A stretch of 64,000 nucleotides of DNA from Pseudomonadota bacterium. Lineage in GTDB: Bacteria > Pseudomonadota > Gammaproteobacteria > Burkholderiales > Burkholderiaceae_C. A model generated the notes under the pieces. The model searched no databases, was not told the DNA's origin, and saw nothing but the letters and a program-made list of their open reading frames with translations. The DNA is taken from assembly GCA_020161065.1 (NCBI GenBank), contig JAIUPH010000006.1, positions 1-64,000 of the forward strand, in the 5' to 3' direction. Below, piece after piece: positions 30,701 through 38,391 of this stretch. A program made the position numbers and the translations under genes. Position 1 is the stretch's first letter, and every line of letters begins with the position of its first letter.

Positions 30701-31429
30701 GGGCTGACCACGCGCCAGATCAACGCGCTGAACTCCGACCAGATGCAGGCGCTCAGCAACGCCCAGGTGGGCCTGATCGCGGCGCGCATGTCCGACCTCA
30801 GCGAGCTGTCGAACACGCAGACCGCGGCGCTCGACTTCACGACGCTGAAGGACAGCCAGCTCGCCACGCTGACCGACACCCAGGTGCAGGCGCTGACCGC
30901 CACGCAGCTGCAGGCCACGCTGGCCAACCCGGCCGACAGCGTGCTGCAGACGCTGGGCGCGCGCGTGGCCACGCTCAGCGGCACGCAGATCACGGCGCTG
31001 GGCACCAACATCAGCGGCATCAGCGACACGCAGGCCGGCCAGCTCACCGGCGCGCAGCTGCGCTCGCTCAGCAACGCGCAGCTCGGCGCCTTCACCGCCA
31101 ACCAGGTGCAGGCCGTCGACGTGACCGAGCTGCTGAACACGCAGGTGGCGTCGCTCGACGTCACCAAGCTGGGCGACTCGCAGGTCGGCGACCTCACGTC
31201 GACGCAGTTGCGCGCGCTGTCCACGTCGCAGATCGGCGACCTCTCGGCCACGCAGCTCGGCGCGATCGACGGTTCGCTGGTCAGCGAGTTCACGCTCAGC
31301 CAGGTGGGCGCGATGGATGCCACGCAGATCGGCGCGCTCAGCAGCTACGCGACCAACCTCACCGACGACCAGAAGGACGCCATCCTGGCATCGCTGGGCG
31401 CCACCGCCTACGCGACCTTGTTCCCTTGA
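27725..31429 (+). CDS. giant Ser/Thr-rich octapeptide-repeat protein
   Basis: A 1234-residue protein made almost entirely of octads with consensus A-L-[ST]-[ST]-x-Q-[IV]-x, for example ALTTAQVR, ALSTEQIQ and ALTTDQVQ. Length corresponds to about 150 octads, some degenerate (ADASGIGAL and ADANGIGAL inserts, longer spacers). Leu and Val/Ile spacing suggests a regular solenoid, but the fold is unknown. There is no signal peptide, transmembrane helix, LPXTG or GGxGxD repeat; the C-terminus (DDQKDAILASLGATAYATLF) is non-repetitive. Similar repeats occur in proteins loosely labelled heme utilisation or adhesion proteins. ATG 27725 has GAGGGAA upstream. The next gene encodes an O-GlcNAc transferase, and each octad offers about two Ser/Thr, so it may be that enzyme's substrate (inference). 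Confidence 0.85.
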   Translation: MTTITSFKSYTVEQIATLSADDIKTANSAAVKTLSADQIKALSPEQIAAFGNTGSGYDPSVITAFSGSQLAAFTPYQAQFGFTTGQITALSSTQLKSLSSSQLAVMSYDQIDAIQTADVQALSTTQLKALSAEQIRALEDNAGDQLSASQVAALSGDQLDAVTEFSTAQIKALSAKQVQSLSEEQLRSLTPTQVGAFTSTQVQALTSSQLSAIDVLGSQVGYLNTKQLTGLTTDQLQSIGSAQVGALTASQIKVLSTAQVAALTDTQVSNLSANQMRALTNAQVGALTTAQIGALSASNVGVLNTAQIQSLTAAQVQSLSDEQMGALINGQVAALKTNQINQLSNDQIAALSTSAIAALTTAQVRALGTDQLQSLSDAQLGALTTAQVRALSADASGIGALAGDRVAALSTAAVRALTTTQVAALSSDQITRLTATQAAAMSAAQVLALSADANGIGALTNDQVAALSTSAIAALKTNQIQALSTEQIQSLSDGQMAKLSSTAARQLSGSQLQVLAYTTVQALLPTLQANQVAALTTDQVQSLTTSQVRALTTGQIAALTSDQVGALSTGQINALTTAQARALSTDPTTGQIQALSNEQVAAFSTAAIAALKTDQVRSLSTEQIRSLSDAQAASLTGASVAALSANQVKALEQADLVALQSKIQTSQIGSLTGDQLQSLTTAQVAAFTTSQLASMGTAQLSLLSSTQAAALTTAQVRALSNTQLQSLSTDAVAALSTGAVAALSTSQVASLSTEQIRSLTNDQVDSLTSVQVRALTANQVKALEAYDVGAVKSVLQTNQVQALSANQLSGLGNDVSALTTSQVRAMTTGQIALMTYGQIAALSTAQVRAMSSAQLQQLNAGQIGAMEVADVQALQTDQLGAFSSTQLQFLGSTQVQALSSTQLRALDAGQLGAVIGNMATGQIAKLTTGQVQGLSTTQLQGLTNSQIGAFSQTQLRALDQTQLAVLNDIAAAADIAKLGVDQISGLSNAVLGGLTTRQINALNSDQMQALSNAQVGLIAARMSDLSELSNTQTAALDFTTLKDSQLATLTDTQVQALTATQLQATLANPADSVLQTLGARVATLSGTQITALGTNISGISDTQAGQLTGAQLRSLSNAQLGAFTANQVQAVDVTELLNTQVASLDVTKLGDSQVGDLTSTQLRALSTSQIGDLSATQLGAIDGSLVSEFTLSQVGAMDATQIGALSSYATNLTDDQKDAILASLGATAYATLFP

Positions 31430-31440
31430 TCGTGACGTGA

Positions 31441-31594
31441 CGGCCCCCGGCCGCCTGGCGGCCGCCCCCCAAGGGGGCACCGAACCCGACCGGGAGACCC
31501 GGATCGGGTTCGGCCCGCTAACATCGCCGCTCCCCCTGGCCGCCGGTGGCGGCCTGTCCCCGAGGGGACCGCGTTTCATGCGTCGGGGGGTCGC
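31441..31594 (+). repeat. dispersed intergenic repeat, copy B (inverted relative to copy A)
   Basis: The reverse complement of this block matches 17854-18085 nearly base for base over its core, including GCGGGCCGAACCCGATCC and the terminal GGCCGGGGGCCGTCA. It contains one copy of the unit that is duplicated in copy A. It fills most of the 189-base gap between the octapeptide gene and the O-GlcNAc transferase gene. Confidence 0.85.
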
Positions 31595-31618
31595 CTTGAG
31601 CGCGGTGGAGCCAGCAGG

Positions 31619-33448
31619 ATGAACGAGAACAGCGAGGAGGACGCGGAGCGGACGTTCGCGCAGGCCGTGCAGCAGGCCTGGAGCGGCCAGCTCGGCGTGA
31701 TGCCGCTGTTCGAGGCCGCCAACGGCCTGGCGGCGCGCGGCCGCAACGGCTACGCCGCGGTGCTGTACCAGACCTGGCTGCGGCGCTGCCGCAGCGCGCA
31801 CCACCACCTGGTGTGGTTCAACCTCGGCGTGCTGCTGTTCACCGAGGGCGACTTCGCCGGCGCGCGCGACGCCTATGCCGAGGCGCTGCACCTGGCGCCC
31901 GACTTCCTGCAGCCGCGCTTCAACCTCGGGCTCACCTACGAGCGCCTGGGCCAGGCCGACGCCGCCACCGCGCAGTGGCTGCAGTTGCGCACCCAGGCCG
32001 ACGCGGCCAACCCCGAGCACCAGCCGCTGCTGCTGCTGGCGCTGAACAACCTCGGGCGCCATTACGAGGACCATGGCCGTTATGCCGAGGCGCTGGACGC
32101 ACTGACGCAAAGCCTGCGCCTCGCGCCGGCGCAGCCCGACGTCATCCACCACTGGGTGTTCCTGCGCGCCAAGCAATGCCTGTGGCCGGTGTACCAGCCG
32201 CTGCCCGGGCTGGACGAGGCGGCGCTGCGCCGCCACACCTCGGCGCTGGCGATGATCAGCCTGTCGGAAGACCCGCAGGCCCAGCTCGACGCCGCGCGCC
32301 AGTACGTGCAGAGCAAGCTCACGCTGGACGTGCCGCGGCTGGCGCCCGAGCGGCCTTACGCCGGCCATGAGCGCATCCGTATCGCCTATTGCTCGGGCGA
32401 CTTCTGCCTGCACCCGGTGGCGATGCTGACGGTCGAACTGCTGGCACTGCACGACCGCAGCCGCTTCGAGGTGTTCGCCTTCGACTGGAGCCGCGAAGAC
32501 GGCTCCGAGCTGCGCCAGCGCGTGGTCGACGCCGTCGACCACTTCGAGCGCATCCATGCGCTCAGCGACGAGCAGGCGGCGCGGCTGATCCGCAGCCGCG
32601 AGATCGACGTGCTGATCGACCTGCAAGGCCAGACGCTCGGCGCCCGCGCCAACATGCTGGCCTGGCGGCCGGCGCCGATCCAGATCACCTACCTCGGGCT
32701 GCCGGCGACCACCGGGCTGCCCTTCATCGACCACGTGATTGCCGACCGCGTGCTGATCCCAGAGGCGGAAGCCGCGTTCTATTCCGAGAAGCCGCTGTAC
32801 CTGCCCGACGTCTACCAGGCCAGCGACCGCCAGCGCAAGAGCACCCCGCCGCCGGCGCGCGCGGCCTGCGGGCTGCCGGAAGAGGCCTTCGTCTTCTGCT
32901 CGTTCAACAACAACTACAAGATCACGCCGGAGATGTTCACGGCCTGGATGAACATCCTGCGCCGCGTGCCCGGCAGCGTGCTGTGGCTGCTGGCCGACAA
33001 CGTGTGGGCGCAGGAGAACCTGCGCCGCGAGGCGGGCTTGCGCGGCGTCGACGGCGCGCGCCTGGTGTTTGCCCCGCGGGCGCTGCCGCCGGATTACCTG
33101 GCGCGTTACGCGGTGGCCGACCTGTTCCTCGACGCCTACCCCTTCAACGGCGGCACCACGGCCAACGACGCGCTGTGGATGGGCCTGCCGGTGCTGACGC
33201 GCAGCGGCCGCACCTTCGCCTCGCGCATGGCCGCGGCGCTGCTGACGGCGGCCGGGCTGCCCGAGCTGATCACCACCGACGTGCACGCCTACGAAGACCA
33301 GGCCGTGCGGCTGGCCACCAGCGCCGGCGCCTGCGCCGGCTTGCGCGCCCGGCTCGGACAGGTGCGCGCCGACGGCGTGCTGTTCGACACGCCGCGCTTC
33401 GTGCGCCAGCTGGAGCAGGCCATCGAGGGGCTGGTGAAGGCCGGCTGA
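31619..33448 (+). CDS. SPINDLY/OGT-type O-GlcNAc transferase with TPR domain
   Basis: A 609-residue GT41-family glycosyltransferase. Residues about 60-190 hold three TPR-like repeats (for example FNLGVLLFTEGDFAGARDAY). The catalytic half has the two family lobes: GDFCLHPVAML with His 265 where OGT-type enzymes have GDFxxHP, then FNNNYKITPEMF with Lys 434 matching the UDP-binding Lys, and DAYPFNGGTTANDALWMG, the conserved sugar-nucleotide motif. GT41 enzymes add N-acetylglucosamine (or another sugar) to Ser/Thr of proteins in the cytoplasm. The ATG follows CAGCAGG closely. It lies 189 bases after the octapeptide-repeat gene, the obvious candidate acceptor. Confidence 0.93.
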   Translation: MNENSEEDAERTFAQAVQQAWSGQLGVMPLFEAANGLAARGRNGYAAVLYQTWLRRCRSAHHHLVWFNLGVLLFTEGDFAGARDAYAEALHLAPDFLQPRFNLGLTYERLGQADAATAQWLQLRTQADAANPEHQPLLLLALNNLGRHYEDHGRYAEALDALTQSLRLAPAQPDVIHHWVFLRAKQCLWPVYQPLPGLDEAALRRHTSALAMISLSEDPQAQLDAARQYVQSKLTLDVPRLAPERPYAGHERIRIAYCSGDFCLHPVAMLTVELLALHDRSRFEVFAFDWSREDGSELRQRVVDAVDHFERIHALSDEQAARLIRSREIDVLIDLQGQTLGARANMLAWRPAPIQITYLGLPATTGLPFIDHVIADRVLIPEAEAAFYSEKPLYLPDVYQASDRQRKSTPPPARAACGLPEEAFVFCSFNNNYKITPEMFTAWMNILRRVPGSVLWLLADNVWAQENLRREAGLRGVDGARLVFAPRALPPDYLARYAVADLFLDAYPFNGGTTANDALWMGLPVLTRSGRTFASRMAAALLTAAGLPELITTDVHAYEDQAVRLATSAGACAGLRARLGQVRADGVLFDTPRFVRQLEQAIEGLVKAG

Positions 33449-33483
33449 GCCGCCGGAGCCGTGCGAGGGAACGGGCGGGCGAG

Positions 33484-33543
33484 GGCGCGGACAGGGCGCG
33501 GGACAGGGTGCGGACGGGGCGCGGGACAGGGCGCGGACCGGGT
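33484..33543 (+). repeat. degenerate GCGCGGGACAGG/GCGGAC repeat
   Basis: About five imperfect units of GCGCGG(G)ACAGG or GCGGACGGG lie between the glycosyltransferase and the zinc-ribbon gene. No coding role is visible. The remainder of this 208-base gap shows nothing else I can name. Confidence 0.6.
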
Positions 33544-33656
33544 GAGCGCGGCGGCCGACTGCGCACTCTGCCGCAGCCGCGGCCGGCGGCGGCCTTCATC
33601 GCGCCGCCGCGGCTGTGCAGAATGCCGGTTGTCGCCCCGCCCCAGCCGTTGACGCC

Positions 33657-33971
33657 TTGTCGGACTTTGCCCCCTCGTCGCCCCACCGCTCGCGCTGCCC
33701 GCAATGCGGCAGCCGCGTCAAGCGCGTGCTGCGCACCGAGAACGACAAGCGCCGCTGGGACGCCGACGACTTCCGCCGCTACCGCTGCCGCAGCGACCAC
33801 TGCAACTGGCAGGGCCTGCTGATGGTCGACCCCGAGCGCCGCGCGCCGGCCGGCGGCGGGCGCGGCGGCTCGGTCATCGCGCGTGCCGGCCGCTTCGCCC
33901 TGGGCCTGCTGCTGGCCGCCGGCCTGGCCTGGGCCGGCATGGTGGCGCTGCAGGCGATGCTCGACCCGTAG
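33657..33971 (+). CDS. small zinc-ribbon membrane protein, unknown
   Basis: A 104-residue product with four Cys arranged as CPQCGS and, some 30 residues later, CRSDHC, a treble-clef or ribbon-type metal site. A C-terminal hydrophobic helix (FALGLLLAAGLAWAGMVALQAM) anchors it. A TTG at 33657 (giving MSDFAPSS) is my preferred start; the frame is open to a GTG at 33615. Family unknown. It is convergent with the ATPase gene, 4 bases apart. Confidence 0.55.
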   Translation: MSDFAPSSPHRSRCPQCGSRVKRVLRTENDKRRWDADDFRRYRCRSDHCNWQGLLMVDPERRAPAGGGRGGSVIARAGRFALGLLLAAGLAWAGMVALQAMLDP

Positions 33972-33975
33972 CGCC

Positions 33976-36525
33976 TCAGGCGTTGGTCGTGGCGCGGACC
34001 TCGGCGATCGAGGTGATGCCGGCCAGCACCTTCTCGATGCCGTCCTGGCGCAGCGTGCGCAGGCCTTCGGCCAGCGCGGCCTGCTGGATCTGCTCGGCGC
34101 GGCCGCCGGTCTGGATCAGGCGGCGCACCGCGGGCGTCATGTGCATCAGCTCGTGCACGCCGGCGCGGCCCTTGTATCCGCTGGCGTCGCACTTGTCGCA
34201 GCCCGGCGCATCGTAGGCCTGCAGCCGGCCCTCGCGGCCGAAGCGGCGCTGCCAGTCGGCCAGCACCGCGTCTTCGGTGGGCTTGCCTTCGAGGTCGCCG
34301 AAGGCGTGCAGGTGGTCGGCCAGCAGCTCTTCCACCTCGTGCGGCAGCGCGTCGCGCGGCTTGCAGCAGTGCGGGCACAGGCGCCGCACCAGGCGCTGCG
34401 CCAGCACCACCAGCAGCGCGTCGGCGAAGTTGAACGGGTCCATGCCCATGTCCAGCAGCCGGGTCACGGTCTCGGCGGCGCTGTTGGTGTGCAGCGTGCT
34501 CATCACCAGGTGGCCGGTCAGCGACGACTCGATGGCGATGCTGGCGGTTTCCTTGTCGCGGATTTCGCCGACCATGATGACGTCCGGGTCGGCGCGCAGG
34601 AAGGCGCGCAGCGCGCGCGCGAAGGTCCAGTCGATCTTCGGGTTGACCTGCACCTGGCGCAGCCCGCTTTGCGTGATTTCGATCGGGTCCTCGGCCGTCC
34701 AGATCTTGCGGTCGGGCGTGTTGATGAAGCCCATCACCGAGTGCAGCGTGGTCGTCTTGCCCGAGCCGGTGGGGCCCACGCACAGGATCATGCCGTAGGG
34801 CCGCTCGGCGGCGAACTTCAGCCGCTCCAGGTTGTGCGGGCTCAGGTTGAGCTTGTCCAGCGGCAGCGGCTTGGACGAGGCCAGCAGCCGCAGCACCGCG
34901 TCTTCGCAGTTGTTGTTGGTCGGGATGGTGGCCACCCGCAGCTCGAGCTTCTGGCCCTGCATGAAGCGGCCGAAGTTGATCTTGCCGTCCTGCGGCTTGC
35001 GGCGCTCGGAGATGTCGAGGTCGCACATGATCTTGATGCGCGCGATCAGCGCGTTGCGGTAGGTCGGCGGCAGCTCGATGTAGGGCTGCATCTGGCCGTC
35101 CTTGCGGAAGCGGATCTTGACCTTCTCGCGCCCCGGCGCGCATTCGATGTGGATGTCGGACACGCCCTGCGCCTGGGCGTCGTGGATCATGCTGTTGATC
35201 AGCCGCACCAGCGAGTTGTCGCTCTGCTCGATGGGCTTGCCCAGGTTCTCGTCGCCGGCGGCGGCCTCGACGTTGTTGCTGTGCTCCTGCTCCAGCGTGG
35301 CCAGCAGCTTGCCGGCGTCGTCGGGCTGGAACTCGGCGCCGCTCTTGCTGTCGGTGCCGCCGGTGGCGACGCCGGTCTTCTGGTAGGCCAACTCCACCGC
35401 CGTGCGCAGCGTGCCGGCGCGCGCCAGCACGGGGATCACCTTGCAGCCGGCGGTGAACTCCACCTCGTCGATGGTCTTGCGCCGCGTCGGGTCTTCCAGC
35501 GCCACCACCAGGCGGCCGCCGCCCATCATCAGCGGCAGCGCCTCCAGGCGCGAGGCCACGCCGAACGGCAGCTTGCCCAGCGCGTCGGCCTCGGCCGGGA
35601 ACTGCATCGGGTCGACCAGCGGATAGCCCATCTTGCGCGCCAGCGCCGTCTGCAGGTCCTGCTGGCTGATGGTGCCGCTGCGCACCAGCAGCTCGCCCAG
35701 CGGCACGCCCTTGTCCTGCTGCTGCTGCTGCAGCGCCTGCTCGAGCTGCGCCTCGGTGATGTAGCCCAGCGCCGTCAGCGCCTGGCCGATGCGCACCATG
35801 GGCATGTGCGCCTGCTCGTCGATGGCGGCTTCGAGCTCCTGGCGCGAGATCAGCTGGCGCACCACCAGGATTTCGCCGAGCTTGCGGTTGCGCAGCCGTT
35901 GCTGCTCGCCCAGCGCCGCGCTCACCTGCTCGGCGGTGGCGGCGCGCTGCTCGATCAAGGCCTCGCCCAGGCGCTGGCCGATGTCGACGTGGCGGTAGTT
36001 GTCGCGCGGCACGAAGCAGCGGCGCACGGCGCCGTTGTCGTCGGTAGGCTCGAACAGGAACAGGCCGCTGGCCGTTTCCTCGTGCGTGATGGTGCGGCCT
36101 TCGAGCCGCGAGCCGTCCTTCAGCTCCACGCGGTAGGGCTGGGCCTTGCGCTCGGTCAGCGCCAGCGGCGTGGTCTCGGTGGGCTTGAAGGGCAGCGGGT
36201 TCAGCGGCTTGGCCAGGCGCAGCGCGCGGAACTGCGAAAAGCGCAGCGGCAGCGTGGTGCGCGAGGCCGACACCTGCACGTGGGCCAGCCCCGCTTCGGG
36301 GCTGAAGTGCATCAGGCGGCCGGCCATCGTGCTGCCGTTCAGGCCTTCGATGACGCAGGCCTCGGGCGCCAGCGCCGGCTGCGGCGCCGGGTAGCAGGGC
36401 AGGTTGGGCGTGGGCCAGGCGAAGCGCGCGCCGGCGGCGGCGGCCGGCGGCGCGGCGGCGGCGCGGCCGGTGTCGGCCGCATCGAGCGGCAGCAGCGAGA
36501 TCGGGGGGACCGACAGGTCGGACAT
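33976..36525 (-). CDS. GspE/PilB-type secretion ATPase with four tandem MshEN-like repeats
   Basis: An 849-residue ATPase. The C-terminal half is a standard type II secretion/type IV pilus extension motor: Walker A GPTGSGKT at 584-591, Walker B region DVIMVGEIRD and the Zn tetracysteine (CPHCCKP then CDKCDASGYKGR). N-terminal residues 185-300 contain four repeats starting RLGE, KLGE, RIGQ and PLGE at exact 30-residue intervals, each with the MshEN pattern (RLGxxL...LxxxLxxQ) known to bind cyclic di-GMP. An extra N-terminal domain (about 60-180) precedes them. No pilin or secretion genes are next to it. ATG 36525 has AAGGAAG upstream and is preferred over 36573. Confidence 0.92.
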   Translation of the reverse strand: MSDLSVPPISLLPLDAADTGRAAAAPPAAAAGARFAWPTPNLPCYPAPQPALAPEACVIEGLNGSTMAGRLMHFSPEAGLAHVQVSASRTTLPLRFSQFRALRLAKPLNPLPFKPTETTPLALTERKAQPYRVELKDGSRLEGRTITHEETASGLFLFEPTDDNGAVRRCFVPRDNYRHVDIGQRLGEALIEQRAATAEQVSAALGEQQRLRNRKLGEILVVRQLISRQELEAAIDEQAHMPMVRIGQALTALGYITEAQLEQALQQQQQDKGVPLGELLVRSGTISQQDLQTALARKMGYPLVDPMQFPAEADALGKLPFGVASRLEALPLMMGGGRLVVALEDPTRRKTIDEVEFTAGCKVIPVLARAGTLRTAVELAYQKTGVATGGTDSKSGAEFQPDDAGKLLATLEQEHSNNVEAAAGDENLGKPIEQSDNSLVRLINSMIHDAQAQGVSDIHIECAPGREKVKIRFRKDGQMQPYIELPPTYRNALIARIKIMCDLDISERRKPQDGKINFGRFMQGQKLELRVATIPTNNNCEDAVLRLLASSKPLPLDKLNLSPHNLERLKFAAERPYGMILCVGPTGSGKTTTLHSVMGFINTPDRKIWTAEDPIEITQSGLRQVQVNPKIDWTFARALRAFLRADPDVIMVGEIRDKETASIAIESSLTGHLVMSTLHTNSAAETVTRLLDMGMDPFNFADALLVVLAQRLVRRLCPHCCKPRDALPHEVEELLADHLHAFGDLEGKPTEDAVLADWQRRFGREGRLQAYDAPGCDKCDASGYKGRAGVHELMHMTPAVRRLIQTGGRAEQIQQAALAEGLRTLRQDGIEKVLAGITSIAEVRATTNA

Positions 36526-36655
36526 AGGGCTTCCTTGGGCGATCGGGGCCGCGGCCAGACGAGGCTGGTCCACGTGCTCCGATCCTAGAAAACCCTACCC
36601 GCGGCCGATCGCCCGAGAAGGGCGGTTTTCGCGGCCCAAACCGCGCGGCGCGGGG

Positions 36656-37627
36656 CTACTTCTGCAGCGCGTCGACGAGTTGCTTGCCCTCGGGGCCGGC
36701 CTTGTCCAGCCACTCCTTGATCATGGTGTCGCCGACCTTCTTCATGTCGGCCTTCAGCGCGGCGCTGGGCGGCAGCGTCTGCATGCCGCCGGCGCGCAGC
36801 TTCTCCAGGCTTTCGGAGTTGGTCTTCTTGCTGGCGGCCAGGCCGCGCACCTCGGCGTCGGCGGCGGCCTTCAGCACGGCGGCGCGGGTGTTGGCGTCCA
36901 GCGCCTCGAAGGCCGCCTTGTTGACGAGCACCAGGTTCTTGGGCAGCCAGGCCTGGGTGTCGTACCAGTACTTCAGGTGCTCGTAGGTCTTGCTGTCGGC
37001 GCCGGTGGAGCCGCTGGACATGTAGCTTTCCACCAGCCCGGTGGCCAGCGCCTGCGACAGCTCGGCCGCCTGCACGGTGACCGGCTGCGCGCCCACCAGC
37101 TCGGCGATGCGCGCGGTGGCCGGGCTGTAGGCGCGCCACTTCAGGCCCTTGAGGTCGGCCGCGCTGCCGAGCGGCTTCTTGCTGTAGATGCCTTGCGGCG
37201 GCCAGGGCACGGCGTACAGCGCCATCAGGCCCTGCTCGCCGAGCTTCTTGTCGACCAGCGGCTTTTGCGCGCGCCACAGCTTCATCGCCTCGTCGTAGCT
37301 GTCGGCCAGGAACGGGATGCCGTCGGCGCCGTAGAGCTGCCACTCGTTCTGGTAGTTGACCATCAGGATCTCGCCGATCTGCGCCTGCCCGCCCTGCACC
37401 GCGCGCTTGATCTCCGGCGCCTTGAACAGCGAGGCGTTGGCGTGCACGGTGATCTTCAGCTTGCCGGCGCTGGCCTTGTCGACGTCGTCGGCGAACTGCT
37501 GCAGGTTGACGGTGTGGAAGTTGCCGGCCGGGTAGGCGGCGGGCAGGTCCCACTTCACCTGGGCCTGGGCGGCGAAGCTGCAGGCCAGGGCGGCGCTGGC
37601 CAGCAGCAGACGGCGGGCGATGGGCAT
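36656..37627 (-). CDS. TRAP transporter solute-binding protein (DctP family)
   Basis: A 323-residue periplasmic receptor. Signal peptide: MPIARRLLLASAALACSFAA with cleavage after AQA. The mature protein begins VKWDLPAAYPAGNFH and has the family features LKGLKWRAYSPATARIAELV and VESYMSSGSTGADSKTYEH; the Arg in KWRAYS is the position that usually binds a carboxylate group. It is divergent from the racemase and the TRAP membrane subunits, 64 bases apart, so both sides likely share one regulatory region. Confidence 0.93.
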   Translation of the reverse strand: MPIARRLLLASAALACSFAAQAQVKWDLPAAYPAGNFHTVNLQQFADDVDKASAGKLKITVHANASLFKAPEIKRAVQGGQAQIGEILMVNYQNEWQLYGADGIPFLADSYDEAMKLWRAQKPLVDKKLGEQGLMALYAVPWPPQGIYSKKPLGSAADLKGLKWRAYSPATARIAELVGAQPVTVQAAELSQALATGLVESYMSSGSTGADSKTYEHLKYWYDTQAWLPKNLVLVNKAAFEALDANTRAAVLKAAADAEVRGLAASKKTNSESLEKLRAGGMQTLPPSAALKADMKKVGDTMIKEWLDKAGPEGKQLVDALQK

Positions 37628-37691
37628 CGAAGGCTCCTCAAGGGTTGCGCTGCAAGGGTGGCAAGGATAGCGGCCCCGCTATGCTGCGCCG

Positions 37692-38345
37692 ATGCTGGGC
37701 ATCCTGATGCTGGACACGCGCTTCCCGCGGCCCGTGGGCGACATCGGCCACGCGGGCAGCTTTGCCTTCGCGGTGCGCCACCGCGTGGTGCGCGGCGCCG
37801 ACCCGGCGGCCATCGTGCGCGGCAGCGATTCGCGCTGGGTGCAGCCCTTCGTGCAGGCCGGGCTCGACCTGGTGCGCGAAGGCGCCACCGCCTTGGCGAC
37901 GAGCTGCGGCTTCCTGGCGCGCTGGCAGCGCGAGCTGCAGGCGGCGCTGCCGGTGCCGGTGTGGAGTTCGGCGCTGCTGGCGCTGCCGGCGCTGCCGCAG
38001 CCGGGGGTGATCACCATCGAGGCGGCGTCGCTGCGTGCCGAGCACTTCCTGGCCGTCGGCGCCGACCCGGCGACGCCGGTGGAAGGCATCACGCCGGGCT
38101 CGCCGCTGCACCGCAGCCTGCTGCTGGACCTGCCGACGCTGGACGCCGCCGATGCGCAGGCCCAGGTGCTGGCCGCCGGGCAGCGGCTGCTGGCGCGCCA
38201 CCCGGGGCTGCAAAGCTTGCTGCTGGAATGCACCAACCTGCCGCCCTACGCGCCGGCGCTGCAGGCGGCCTGCGGGCGGCCGGTGCACCACGTCGTGTCG
38301 CTGCTGCACCAGCGCATGCAGGCACTGGAATCGGGGGCCGGGTAG
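37692..38345 (+). CDS. Asp/Glu/hydantoin racemase-family protein
   Basis: A 217-residue protein of the aspartate/glutamate racemase superfamily. The first catalytic-Cys motif is visible as ALATSCGFLARWQ (near residue 70), and the second as LLLECTNLPPYAP (near 178), so both catalytic Cys are present. Such enzymes racemise amino acids or hydantoins without cofactor. Its place between a TRAP receptor and TRAP permease, with a hydantoinase-type gene downstream, supports a role in using a cyclic or acidic amino-acid derivative. Confidence 0.75.
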   Translation: MLGILMLDTRFPRPVGDIGHAGSFAFAVRHRVVRGADPAAIVRGSDSRWVQPFVQAGLDLVREGATALATSCGFLARWQRELQAALPVPVWSSALLALPALPQPGVITIEAASLRAEHFLAVGADPATPVEGITPGSPLHRSLLLDLPTLDAADAQAQVLAAGQRLLARHPGLQSLLLECTNLPPYAPALQAACGRPVHHVVSLLHQRMQALESGAG

Positions 38346-38391
38346 TTTCGCGGGGGGCCGCGGGCCGCGCGGGCGGCCAGAATCGCCGGCC

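Noticed and set aside
26891-33286. 2131-codon open frame on the minus strand
   Set aside because: It is the complement of the octapeptide gene and its neighbours. The repeats and high GC keep it open; the protein is a low-complexity Arg/Gln/Gly repeat with no start signal, while the plus strand encodes recognisable MarR and glycosyltransferase families.
36585-36640. Intrinsic terminator between the ATPase and TRAP receptor genes
   Set aside because: CGCCC-GAGAA-GGGCG followed by GTTTTC has only a 5-bp stem and points to the plus strand, where no gene ends.
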